A stretch of 64,000 bases of DNA, taken from contig JBEKOB010000010.1 of NCBI GenBank assembly GCA_049522195.1, forward strand, positions 1-64,000, read 5' to 3'. Shown here in pieces: positions 8,159 to 16,670 of the stretch (positions within the stretch are counted from its first letter, which is position 1; each line of letters starts with the position of its first letter). The notes under the pieces were generated by a model. The model did not search any database. It saw nothing but the letters and a program-made list of their open reading frames with translations, and had not been told where the DNA came from. The stretch is from UBA9647 sp049522195. GTDB lineage: Bacteria; Bacteroidota; Ignavibacteria; UBA10030. A program made the position numbers and the translations under genes.

Positions 8159-9271
8159 TTACTTTCCCAATCCTTCCAGGACAGAATGCGCTATGAACCG
8201 CTGTTGTTCTTCGGTCAGCTCTGTATGTATCGGAAGAGAAAGCACTTCTGCCGCGGCACGTTCGGTCTTCGGGAAGGACCCTGCCGGCTTCCCATCTACC
8301 AGATAGGCCTGCTGTTGATGCAGCGGGATGGGATAGTAGATGGCATGCGGGATTTTTTTCTGGGTCAGGTACTCATCAACCTTGTTCCGGTTATCAATGC
8401 GAAGCGTGTACTGGTGGAAAATGTGGCGTGTATAGGGAGCTTCATACGGAGTAGTGATCCCGTCGACTTTGAAGAGCTTGTTGTAGAAATGGGCGGCTGT
8501 CCGCCGAGCCTCATGCCATTGGTCGAGGTACTTTAGCTTGACGTTCAGGATGGCAGCCTGAAGAGTATCAAGCCGGCTGTTCACGCCGAGCATTTCATGG
8601 TAGTACCGCTTGCGTGAACCGTGCATGATGATGATGCGCACTTTTTCGGCGAGCTGGTCATCATTCGTCACAATCATGCCGGCATCGCCAAAAGCACCCA
8701 GGTTTTTGCTCGGGAAGAAGCTGATGCAACCGAGCGCTCCGATGCCACCAACCTTGCGCCCTTTGTAGTCGGTCCCCATTGCCTGAGCCGCATCCTCGAT
8801 CACGGGGAGCCCGTGTTTCCTGGCGATTTCCATAATTGGATCCATATCCGCCGAATGACCATAGAGATGCACAGGGAGTATCGCCTTCGTCTTCGACGTG
8901 ATTGCAGACTCCAAGGCTGCCGGATCGATGTTGAAGGTCAGCGGATCAATATCAATGTACACCGGTCTTGCGCCAAGCAAAGCGATAACCTCCGCTGTTG
9001 CAACAAAGGTAAACGGCGTTGTGAGAACTTCATCGCCCGGGCCGATTTCAAGGGCCATGAGGGCCACTTGGAGAGCATCTGTGCCTGATGCACACCCGAT
9101 TGCGTGTCGTGTACCCAAGTATTTGGCGGCCGATGCTTCGAACTCGCCCACTTCCTTCCCCAGGATGTAGTGTCCCGAATCCAGTACGCGATGAATGGCA
9201 TCGTCGATTTCAGGCTTGATTTTCTTGTACTGCGTAACCAAATCAACCATTTGAATATTCAGTGTGCTCAT
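8159..9271 (-). CDS. DegT/DnrJ/EryC1 nucleotide-sugar aminotransferase, WbpE-like
   Basis: 370 aa PLP enzyme of fold type I. The Schiff-base lysine is K189 in SFFPSKNLGAFGDAG; the PLP-contact IEDAAQAMG is at 158-166; CASGTDALQVAL at 60-71 binds the phosphate. The N-terminal IQMVDLVTQYKKIKPEI and RLDTLQAAIL are closest in my memory to WbpE/WlbE-type enzymes that aminate a 3-keto nucleotide sugar, though a 4-amino product cannot be excluded. It ends the sugar-modifying set whose other members here are the bi-domain oxidoreductase, the epimerase and rfbB. The start is two bases after the stop of the preceding gene, so translation is likely coupled. Confidence 0.92.
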   Translation of the reverse strand: MSTLNIQMVDLVTQYKKIKPEIDDAIHRVLDSGHYILGKEVGEFEASAAKYLGTRHAIGCASGTDALQVALMALEIGPGDEVLTTPFTFVATAEVIALLGARPVYIDIDPLTFNIDPAALESAITSKTKAILPVHLYGHSADMDPIMEIARKHGLPVIEDAAQAMGTDYKGRKVGGIGALGCISFFPSKNLGAFGDAGMIVTNDDQLAEKVRIIIMHGSRKRYYHEMLGVNSRLDTLQAAILNVKLKYLDQWHEARRTAAHFYNKLFKVDGITTPYEAPYTRHIFHQYTLRIDNRNKVDEYLTQKKIPHAIYYPIPLHQQQAYLVDGKPAGSFPKTERAAAEVLSLPIHTELTEEQQRFIAHSVLEGLGK

Positions 9272-9272
9272 A

Positions 9273-10688
9273 TCAGGTATGTCCTTTTCCCATCATCATA
9301 ACGTAAAAGGTATTGAAAAGTATCTTTAAATCCATTCGCCACGACATGTTCTCTATATAGAAGAGATCATACTTCAACTTCACTTTCACATCTTCGATTG
9401 ATTCGTCATACTTGTGCTTAACCTGCGCCCAGCCTGTGATGCCCGGTCGAACTTTTAGACGACGTTTGTAGAGCGGCAGTTCCGCCGAGAGTTTTTCCAC
9501 AAAGAACGATCGTTCGGGCCGCGGCCCGACGAGGCTCATATCACCGCGGAGCACGTTGATGAACTGCGGCACCTCGTCGATGTGCAATCGCCGGATAATT
9601 CTTCCAACCGCCGTCACTCGAGGATCCCGTTTCGTCGCCCATACCGGTCCCGATTTCTTCTCGGCATCAGCATGCATCGATCGGAATTTGAAAATCCTGA
9701 ACGGCTTCCCGTTCTTTCCCAGTCGTTCCTGACCGTACAAAACCGGACCTGGGGAATTCAGCTTGATGAGCACCGCGACGAGCAACCAGAATGGTGATCC
9801 CACGACCAGGATAAGCAGGGAGGCCAGCACATCGAGCGCGCGCTTGAGCGATTCCTCCCACGGTTTCATGATTTCCGGGGTTACCTCTATGAGAGGAACT
9901 CCGTAAATAGAGCTTATGCGCGCCTGACCGCTCACGATATCGTAGAGGTCAGCCATCATTCTCAACCCGACCTCGTATCCCGTGCATTCAGTGATGATAT
10001 GGATGAGTTTATCGTGTTCTGAGGATTCAAGGCCGACGAGCACCTCACGGACATTGTACTCTTTGATTAACGAGGAAAGTTGTTCCAGGTTACCGACCAG
10101 CGCTATGTGCTTGTATTCCGAGCGCTTGGGACGCTTTCCGGATTTCGGTCTCGAAGCATCGACGAATCCGACAAGTTTGTATCCCAACGCCGGATACTTG
10201 ATGACCATGTCGCAGAGCTCCCGCGCCTTGGCCGACCAACCGACGATGAGGGTGTTCCGGGCGCCAATGCCGGCCCCCAGCAATCGTTTTTGAGTTGCCC
10301 TGAAGGCCAACCGCCCCAGGCTGACGAAGCCAATCATCTCCAGCCAGTATGCTCCTATCAAAAGTCTCGTTCCCGGCTGTGCGCTCGACGACTGGTCATC
10401 GATGAAGATGACGAAGAACAGTACAAGAACGCCTGCGGTAATGATGCGGAAGAGCGTCACAAGTTCGTCAAGGCGGGACTGGGCGTACCACGATCGGTAG
10501 AGCCCGAAGAAGGCGAAGAGCAGCAGCCAGTACACGTAGACAGCGAGCATCGGGAGGAGGAAGTCAGGTTCGATCGGATAGGTGAACCAGCCGCTCCTCA
10601 CCCTCAACGCGTAGTATGCAAAGTACGCCAGGTTGATGGTGATAAGGTCCAGCAGAATAAGAAAAACGCGTTCAATGCGCTTGTTCAT
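9273..10688 (-). CDS. Undecaprenyl-phosphate sugar phosphotransferase (polyprenyl glycosylphosphotransferase)
   Basis: 471 aa. About four N-terminal membrane helices (residues 8-125), a CoA_binding_3 Rossmann-like domain (NTLIVGWSAKARELCDMVIK), a re-entrant hydrophobic helix near 285-310 (LDVLASLLILVVGSPFWLLV), then the catalytic domain with KFRSM at 334-338, the DE dyad at 371-372 in HIDEVPQF, SLVGPRP at 385-391 and PGITGWAQV near 415. All features of an active WbaP/WcaJ-type initiating enzyme are present. It transfers a sugar-1-phosphate to undecaprenyl phosphate, the first step of repeat-unit assembly. The partner flippase and polymerase are at 16671-19402. Confidence 0.95.
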   Translation of the reverse strand: MNKRIERVFLILLDLITINLAYFAYYALRVRSGWFTYPIEPDFLLPMLAVYVYWLLLFAFFGLYRSWYAQSRLDELVTLFRIITAGVLVLFFVIFIDDQSSSAQPGTRLLIGAYWLEMIGFVSLGRLAFRATQKRLLGAGIGARNTLIVGWSAKARELCDMVIKYPALGYKLVGFVDASRPKSGKRPKRSEYKHIALVGNLEQLSSLIKEYNVREVLVGLESSEHDKLIHIITECTGYEVGLRMMADLYDIVSGQARISSIYGVPLIEVTPEIMKPWEESLKRALDVLASLLILVVGSPFWLLVAVLIKLNSPGPVLYGQERLGKNGKPFRIFKFRSMHADAEKKSGPVWATKRDPRVTAVGRIIRRLHIDEVPQFINVLRGDMSLVGPRPERSFFVEKLSAELPLYKRRLKVRPGITGWAQVKHKYDESIEDVKVKLKYDLFYIENMSWRMDLKILFNTFYVMMMGKGHT

Positions 10689-10724
10689 CGCACACTATCC
10701 CAAATCCTCAATACTCTACCCATA

Positions 10725-11774
10725 CTACTTTGTCTTGCTTGGCAAATCGCGGACGGCGGACGACATTCCCGGTGGAAAGCTCGCTGATACCTTGATGTTG
10801 TCCCATTCATCCCGGAACCAACGAATTGTGTTGGCGAGCCCTTCCTTGAACTGGGTTTTCGGCTCATAGCCCAGCAAATCCTTTGCGCGGTCGATCGATG
10901 CGAGCAGCCGGCTTTTCGTATCCCATTTACGCCGCTTCGACGATGCAATCCCGGCCTTGTTTCCCGTCAGGTCATTAATCATCGTAATAAGATCCAGGAT
11001 GCGTGTTTCGACCCCGGAAGCAAGATTCATCTCCTGGCCGATGGCCTTTTCATAGAAGCCGGCTCTCATCACGCCGTCGACAATATCTTCAACATACGTA
11101 AAGTCGCGGGTTTCTTCTCCTGTTCCGGTCAACGGAAGGGGCTTACCCTGCAGGGCCCAGTAGATGAAGTTCGGAATGACGTTGCGATATTGCCCCGGCA
11201 CCTCACCGGGACCGTATGAATTGAAAAACCGTGTTTTCACAACGGGGAGATTGTAATGATTGAAGAAGAAATTGCAGTAGAGCTCCCCGAGCATCTTGGT
11301 AATCTGGTATGGCGTGCTGAGGTTGAGAGACATGAATTCTTCCCGAAGCGGCAACGGAGCCGAACTTCCATAGATCGAGCAACCAGACGATGCGTAGATG
11401 AAGCGTTCCACCTTTGTGAGTTTCGAGTACTCGAGCACGCGGAGCGTCCCGAGGCCATTCGTCATGAGATCACTTTCGGGATGATCGATGCTGTTTTGAT
11501 TTGCGAAAAACGCCGCCAGGTGGAACACATAGTGAGGTTCTTCGAGGAAAACACGTTTCAGCTTCACCTCGTCCTGCACGTTGCCTTCCACGAACATGAG
11601 ATTGGAAGCGTGGGGCAAACTCCATCGTTGACCTGAACTCAAGTCATCGAGGGCAAGGACCAGCTCGGCTTCGGCTTCGCACAACTTCTTCACCAGATTT
11701 GACCCTATGGCCCCCGCCCCGCCCGTGACGAGGATTCGTTTTCCTTTGTACGCTTGCTCGTGCTCTTTCATCAT
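10725..11774 (-). CDS. NAD-dependent sugar epimerase/dehydratase (extended SDR)
   Basis: 349 aa extended short-chain dehydrogenase. The NAD site GGAGAIG is at 18-24, the catalytic Tyr-Lys pair is Y156/K160 in PYQITKMLGE, and the active-site Ser lies in ASSGCSIYG (128-136). TRFFNSYGPGEVPG and the DFTYVEDIVDG segment are typical of UDP-glucose 4-epimerase and UDP-glucuronate decarboxylase relatives. The start overlaps the stop of the upstream GT4 gene by four bases. Which nucleotide sugar is used cannot be read from the sequence; within this locus it probably supplies a modified hexose or pentose. Confidence 0.9.
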   Translation of the reverse strand: MMKEHEQAYKGKRILVTGGAGAIGSNLVKKLCEAEAELVLALDDLSSGQRWSLPHASNLMFVEGNVQDEVKLKRVFLEEPHYVFHLAAFFANQNSIDHPESDLMTNGLGTLRVLEYSKLTKVERFIYASSGCSIYGSSAPLPLREEFMSLNLSTPYQITKMLGELYCNFFFNHYNLPVVKTRFFNSYGPGEVPGQYRNVIPNFIYWALQGKPLPLTGTGEETRDFTYVEDIVDGVMRAGFYEKAIGQEMNLASGVETRILDLITMINDLTGNKAGIASSKRRKWDTKSRLLASIDRAKDLLGYEPKTQFKEGLANTIRWFRDEWDNIKVSASFPPGMSSAVRDLPSKTK

Positions 11775-13024
11775 TTTTCCTGTCCTCTGCGTTGTTCAGT
11801 AAGATTCTTGAATGCCAGTTCGTACAGCGTCGAACACACCTCCAACGAATAGTGTTGTTCGACAAACTTCCTCCCATGTTCGCGATACTCCTGAGCCAGC
11901 CCGGGATTCTGATAAATCCTTCTGACAGCTTCTGCCAGCGCTGGCGGATTTTCCGGTTCAATGCATATGCCGCACCGAGCGGCCTCTATGATCTTGGGAG
12001 CGTCCCCGTGAAGCGGTAGACCGGCGATCAACGGACGACCAGCAGCCATGATACTCATGATCTTGCTTGGCACTACCGGAGTTCTTACCTCTTTACGAAG
12101 AGTTGCAAGACAAATGTCCGAGGCCTGGAGAAGCTCAACGTATTCGTCTTTGCGAAGCATGGGAAGAAAACGGACATTGCTCATTCCCTTTGCCCGCGCC
12201 ATCAACCGGGGTTTTTCCAAACCATCACCCACTATATAGAAGAGAATCTTTTGTTCATGTTCCATCTGCTTGGCAGCGTCGATGACCGTGTCGATGTCTT
12301 GTGAGAGACCAATGACACCTGCAAACGACACAATGTACTCGTCTGTGCTGATTCCATGACGACGACGGAACTCGTTGTTTCGTTCTCCGGGTTTGATGGA
12401 CTTCGTATCAATCATGTTTGGAATAACCATGACTTTCGAGACCGATCCGCCGCAGGAAACAACATGGTCGCGATTCCCGGGAGAGTGAACCACCACCAAA
12501 TCTGAGTTTCTGTAGAGATTGGATTCGATGCGGCGAAACCAGTTGATGAGGAACTTGCTTCGAAGAACGCCGAGGTCAATAGCGCTCTGCGGAAAGAGAT
12601 CCTGCACATTCAAAACGGCCTTCATGCCTTTCAGTCGGCGAAGGATGAAGGCTGTCCAGCCAAGGAAAAGGGGCGGCGAATATACGAGGACAACATCAAA
12701 TGCGCCTTTGGTGAGAAAAAGACCCGAAAAACTCAGCACCAGGGAAAGCGTGATTTGCCCCAATCCACGGAGGACAGGAATTTGGCGCGGCATTCCAATC
12801 GTCCTGATCCTGATCACCTCCATACCATTCACGCGTTCCTTCATCCACCAGCCGGAACGATATTCGACCGGGAGAGCTTTCTGATCGATGTTGTATGCAG
12901 GGTACCCGGTGAGAATTGCTACATGGTGACCCCTCTTGACCAACTCCGTTCCGAGTTCATAGTAAAGATGGGAGGCAGAGCCCACTTCAGGCGGAAAGTA
13001 TGCCGAAACGAGTATCAGATTCAT
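11771..13024 (-). CDS. Glycosyltransferase family 4 (WbuB-like)
   Basis: 417 aa GT-B enzyme. N-terminal acceptor domain starts LILVSAYFPPEVGSASHLYY, followed by the typical TGYPAYN and a hydrophobic segment; the C-terminal domain has VSFAGVIGLSQDIDTVIDAA and the donor-binding region (SKIMSIMAAGRPLIAGLPL, then a second acidic site near EAARCGICIEPENP). Matches WbuB/WcaI-like enzymes that use UDP- or GDP-activated sugars and a retaining mechanism. It begins with an ATGA overlap with the stop of the bi-domain oxidoreductase and overlaps the epimerase gene at its own end, so these three are translationally coupled. Confidence 0.92.
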   Translation of the reverse strand: MNLILVSAYFPPEVGSASHLYYELGTELVKRGHHVAILTGYPAYNIDQKALPVEYRSGWWMKERVNGMEVIRIRTIGMPRQIPVLRGLGQITLSLVLSFSGLFLTKGAFDVVLVYSPPLFLGWTAFILRRLKGMKAVLNVQDLFPQSAIDLGVLRSKFLINWFRRIESNLYRNSDLVVVHSPGNRDHVVSCGGSVSKVMVIPNMIDTKSIKPGERNNEFRRRHGISTDEYIVSFAGVIGLSQDIDTVIDAAKQMEHEQKILFYIVGDGLEKPRLMARAKGMSNVRFLPMLRKDEYVELLQASDICLATLRKEVRTPVVPSKIMSIMAAGRPLIAGLPLHGDAPKIIEAARCGICIEPENPPALAEAVRRIYQNPGLAQEYREHGRKFVEQHYSLEVCSTLYELAFKNLTEQRRGQEK

Positions 13025-15219
13025 CGAGCACCCTTGATATCCGGGAGCGCCACCGGACGGCGCTCTTTGAGCGATTCCAGGGAGGCAAACGTCGCCTGGG
13101 TCGTGGCGACGGCGCGTTCGAAGTTCGGACGCGACAGCGCTGAAGACCCGTGGATAAACTCGGACATTTCTTTCTTGTATCCCATATCCTGACCTGAGAG
13201 TTTTTTCCGTTCTTTCCTGGCCCCGTGCACAAACTCAAGCATACGAAAATCCTCGATGACCGCAGCTGACTCGTCCCAGAACACTTCAATACGCTCTCGC
13301 GAAAACGTCTTTGTTCCAAGCGCTGAGTACATAATCGTGCCAACTGAACCGTCACCCAACGTGAGCGTGATCGAGACATTGTCGTCTGCCCGGTACTTAC
13401 CAAGCGCTCCGGAGATGGCCGATGCGAACACTTCCGTGGGATTAGAGCCCGTGATGCGCTGAAGAAAGTCGACGTAATGGCAAGCCTCGCCAACGATGCG
13501 CCCGCCGCCCACCGCCGGATCTTGAGTCCAGTGATCGAATGGGATGAAGCTGGCATTGACCCGAACGTGGGCCTGCAAAGGCGCGATCCTGTTGCGGAGC
13601 AGTTCGAAAAGTCTCACGCTGAGCTGTGAGTACGGACGATTGAATCCTACCATGAACATCTGCTCGGGACGAAGGTGCGAGTACGCCTCGAGCAAAAGGT
13701 CGAGCTCTTCCGGTCGGATGGCGAGTGGCTTCTCCACGAAAACGCTCTTTCCCTTCCGCAGTGCTTCGGCCACAAGGTTTGCATGGAGGTGATGACGAGT
13801 GCAGATGACGATGCTGCCAATGCGATCGTCGTTCAAGACTTCCTGATAATCGGACGTCGCGTACTCAAAGCCATAGCGTTTTCCGGTATGCTGCGAGCTC
13901 AACCCCGATTTCGTTGAAATCCCGCGCAGCGTAACCCCCTCGACCGATTTCAAAGCCGGCAAGAGAATATTTCGTGCGAACATTCCTGCGCCGATGACAC
14001 CGACGGTCGTCCGTGCACCGGTCGCCGCATTACTTGATTTTTCAAATGTTTGAGCATGCTTCAACTTCACGAGCGTTGCAGCCGGTCGTTCCTTCGGGTA
14101 GTCGATGAGGACGCCTACATAGTTTTCTTTGCCGCCAAGAATCATCGCATAAGCAGATTCCGCTTCTCCAATGGCGAAACGATGTGAGATCAGCTTTCGG
14201 ACGTTCACGGATTCGATGGAGACGAGCCTGAGGAATTCCTCCAGATTCCGCTGTTCAGTCCAGCGGACATATTCAAGAGGCAGGAACGGATAGGACGGGA
14301 CGAGGCTCCGGGACGGTCCGGCTGCTTTTGAGACTGTGAACGTCAGCTCCTTATCCCAGAACGCCTTGCGCGTCAGGGTGAGTTCAGAGACACCGACCAG
14401 GACAATCCGGCCGCGCTGGCGGGCAATGCGCTCCGCGAGTTCAATCGTGGAGTTGTCCTTCGTAGCGGCAGCGAGGACAATCGCATCCGCTCCTTTTCCG
14501 CCCGTCAGATTCGCTACGATGCTGTCAATATCATCGCGCCCGATCATGTACGACTGCGCGCATCCAAGTTCCTTTGCGAGGTTTACCTTTCCTTCACTGA
14601 CGTCGATGCCAATCACACGGCACCCATAGGCTGCGGCAATCTGAACCGTGATGAGTCCGATCAGCCCCAGGCCAACCACGACGACATTCTCGCCGAACGT
14701 CAGTTCCGCGCTCCGAACACCGTGCATGCTAATGCCACCGAGCATCACAAACGCCGCTTCGTCGAAGGAGAGTGCCGAACCGTCTTTCAGTTTTGGAATG
14801 AGCGTGCAGAGATCAGGCGGAGCTGTTATGATCTCAGCATGGCTTGCATAGCCGTGGCCTGCACACGCTACCGCATCACCAACAGCAAATCCTCTGACAT
14901 TCGCTCCCACTTCAATGACTGTCCCGGCTGAACTGTACCCCAGAGGGACCGGCTCGTCAAGCCTCGACATTGCCTCCCTGAAGACGTTCAAGAACCCTTC
15001 CTTTTTCGCCTTCTGGTATGCGAGGGAGACCAAGTCTGGCCGGGCAATGGCCTTACCAACAAGGCTTTTTTTGCCCATTTCGATCATCAGTTTTTCTGTG
15101 CCCGGGCTTATGAGCGACACAGCGTTTTTGATCAAGACTTCGTTCGAGCCGCAGCGTGTTGCCGGGTTTTCGACGACACGCACACGTCCGGTTTTCAATT
15201 CTTCAATGACTTGTTTCAT
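13021..15219 (-). CDS. Bi-domain oxidoreductase: MDR alcohol dehydrogenase-like plus Gfo/Idh/MocA domain
   Basis: 732 aa. Residues 1-350 are a medium-chain dehydrogenase fold: VSLISPGTEKLMIEMGKKSL, PLGYSSAGTVIEVG and the nucleotide-binding VVVVGLGLIGLITVQIAA. The usual zinc-binding GHE motif and the structural Cys cluster are missing, so this half is likely zinc-independent. Residues about 400-732 are a Gfo/Idh/MocA enzyme: TTVGVIGAGMFARNILLP and the EKP motif in VFVEKPLAIRPEE. The fusion is a known architecture in glycan loci, usually near GT4 genes as here, with a proposed role in sugar oxidation/reduction, but the reaction is not established. Confidence 0.9.
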   Translation of the reverse strand: MKQVIEELKTGRVRVVENPATRCGSNEVLIKNAVSLISPGTEKLMIEMGKKSLVGKAIARPDLVSLAYQKAKKEGFLNVFREAMSRLDEPVPLGYSSAGTVIEVGANVRGFAVGDAVACAGHGYASHAEIITAPPDLCTLIPKLKDGSALSFDEAAFVMLGGISMHGVRSAELTFGENVVVVGLGLIGLITVQIAAAYGCRVIGIDVSEGKVNLAKELGCAQSYMIGRDDIDSIVANLTGGKGADAIVLAAATKDNSTIELAERIARQRGRIVLVGVSELTLTRKAFWDKELTFTVSKAAGPSRSLVPSYPFLPLEYVRWTEQRNLEEFLRLVSIESVNVRKLISHRFAIGEAESAYAMILGGKENYVGVLIDYPKERPAATLVKLKHAQTFEKSSNAATGARTTVGVIGAGMFARNILLPALKSVEGVTLRGISTKSGLSSQHTGKRYGFEYATSDYQEVLNDDRIGSIVICTRHHLHANLVAEALRKGKSVFVEKPLAIRPEELDLLLEAYSHLRPEQMFMVGFNRPYSQLSVRLFELLRNRIAPLQAHVRVNASFIPFDHWTQDPAVGGGRIVGEACHYVDFLQRITGSNPTEVFASAISGALGKYRADDNVSITLTLGDGSVGTIMYSALGTKTFSRERIEVFWDESAAVIEDFRMLEFVHGARKERKKLSGQDMGYKKEMSEFIHGSSALSRPNFERAVATTQATFASLESLKERRPVALPDIKGAR

Positions 15220-15611
15220 AGGGCGTTCTGTACCCGAGAATTGGGTGGGTTTATTTTTCCTGTGTAGTTGGTTTCTTCATATGGTTGAAGCGTCCGACCT
15301 TGCATAGCTGAGACCGGGTTTGTGGGCAACGTTGCGGGAGCTCATACCATGGGCCATCGCACTCCCAACAAGTCTATGCCCTGCATTTTTTGTGGGAGGG
15401 TAACAGCACGTTTTTGGTCAACATGCCGATTGAGGTGGTGGATTTCCAACAACCTTGGCCTTGCCTGATCTTTGTTTTTCGATGCCTTGTTCCACACGCG
15501 TTTATCTAATGAATGTGCGTGACGACCCGAGAGGCTTCGCAGTATCACCGCCCGTAAGAATCATCTCAAGCGGTGTTTCTTGTTGCGAACGTGGATTGCC
15601 AAATCCAATGG
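15220..15611. other. 392-bp gene-free gap, possible recombination scar
   Basis: No convincing gene on either strand. A 68-codon frame on the minus strand (15342-15548) and a 98-codon frame on the plus strand (15455-15751) have no recognisable domain, no Shine-Dalgarno sequence and low-quality composition; the plus frame also runs into the GT2 gene. The gap separates the AT-richer Wzx/Wzy/GT2 block from the GC-richer modifying-enzyme block, so a decayed mobile sequence or recombination junction is possible. I see no inverted repeats typical of an insertion sequence. Confidence 0.4.
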
Positions 15612-16562
15612 TTAAGGTTGGCGTAAGCTCGTTCCGTGGCCCTTTTCTTGACCGGCAACTCCGTCAAGGAACCCACTATACAAAGCTTTCCATTGTCGTC
15701 GCGTTTTGCGTGGACTACGGAAATAACCGGACGAGCTTACAGCGGCCTTAGCGATAGCGTTTGACAAAGTAAACAAGACAACATAGAGCCTATAGAACCA
15801 CCCTTCGTCTCTGAAGGCCCAAATGCGATTTCTTGTATGATAGTACAGGTAGAGTTCCGAGTAGTTCCTCCACCCTTTACCTGCGCCGCCTTTGTGAAAC
15901 GCCACTGAGCGAGCAGTGTACGCCATGCGGTATCGTGTCCTCACCCGACGAGAGAATTCTACGTCTTCAAAATACATAAAAAAGCGCTCATCGAACAAAC
16001 CAACCGTTTCGAAAACCTCTCGTCGTACAAGAAGAAGGACGCCAGGAACATAGTCAACATCACGTTCAAGTGTTGAGGAGCGACAGGCTTCTTCGTCGCG
16101 TCCTTTGTCCAAGCCGGTGCACAACCACCAACTGAACTCACCAACCGCAGCGAATACTTCCTGAGGAGACGATGCATAAAAGACCTTCGGGCTCACAACG
16201 CCGATATCCGTGTCCCGTTCCATCACGGCAAGCATTGGGTCCAGGAATCTGTTCTCTACGACAACATCATCATTGGATATCAGGATGTAATCGACATTCT
16301 TCCTTAACGCGTATCGAATGCCAGCATTATTACCGCCTGCGTAACCAAGGTTTGTGGGTTGAATGAGTAAAGGCAAATCGGGAAAGGTACGGGCAAGTTC
16401 TTCTGCACCACCGTCCCCCGACGCGTTATCAACGAGGATGATCTCAAGATTCTGGTTACCACATTGTTGAAGCGAGAGAACGCATTTCTTCGTATCCTCA
16501 ACGCCTCTGTAATTTAGTACCACAGCGGCGACTCGAGGCGGTCTAGTTGTCGATTTTGTCAT
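15612..16562 (-). CDS. Glycosyltransferase family 2, rhamnosyltransferase-like
   Basis: 316 aa. GT-A core with VAAVVLNYRGVEDTKKCV, the nucleotide site EIILVDNASGDGGAEE, the ISNDDVVVENRFLDP metal site (NDD) and FMYFEDVEFSRRVRT near the end of the domain, as in WbbL/RfbF-like enzymes of O-antigen assembly. The C-terminal part (residues about 235-316) holds one or two amphipathic/hydrophobic helices. It sits immediately downstream of the flippase and polymerase genes, so it probably builds the same repeat unit. The donor could be dTDP-rhamnose, but the locus shows only rfbB of that pathway. Confidence 0.9.
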   Translation of the reverse strand: MTKSTTRPPRVAAVVLNYRGVEDTKKCVLSLQQCGNQNLEIILVDNASGDGGAEELARTFPDLPLLIQPTNLGYAGGNNAGIRYALRKNVDYILISNDDVVVENRFLDPMLAVMERDTDIGVVSPKVFYASSPQEVFAAVGEFSWWLCTGLDKGRDEEACRSSTLERDVDYVPGVLLLVRREVFETVGLFDERFFMYFEDVEFSRRVRTRYRMAYTARSVAFHKGGAGKGWRNYSELYLYYHTRNRIWAFRDEGWFYRLYVVLFTLSNAIAKAAVSSSGYFRSPRKTRRQWKALYSGFLDGVAGQEKGHGTSLRQP

Positions 16563-16670
16563 GAGTCATCGAGGGTTAATAATATGTCGGAATCCGCTAG
16601 TGTTGTTCGGCATCAGACCTTCGACATGCAAAGCAACAACGAAGCTGATGGTACGGCCTCCAGAATTACT

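Noticed and set aside
15342..15751. Possible transposase or group II intron remnant in the 392-bp gap
   Set aside because: Neither translated frame contains a transposase or reverse-transcriptase motif, and no terminal inverted repeats or target duplications are visible.
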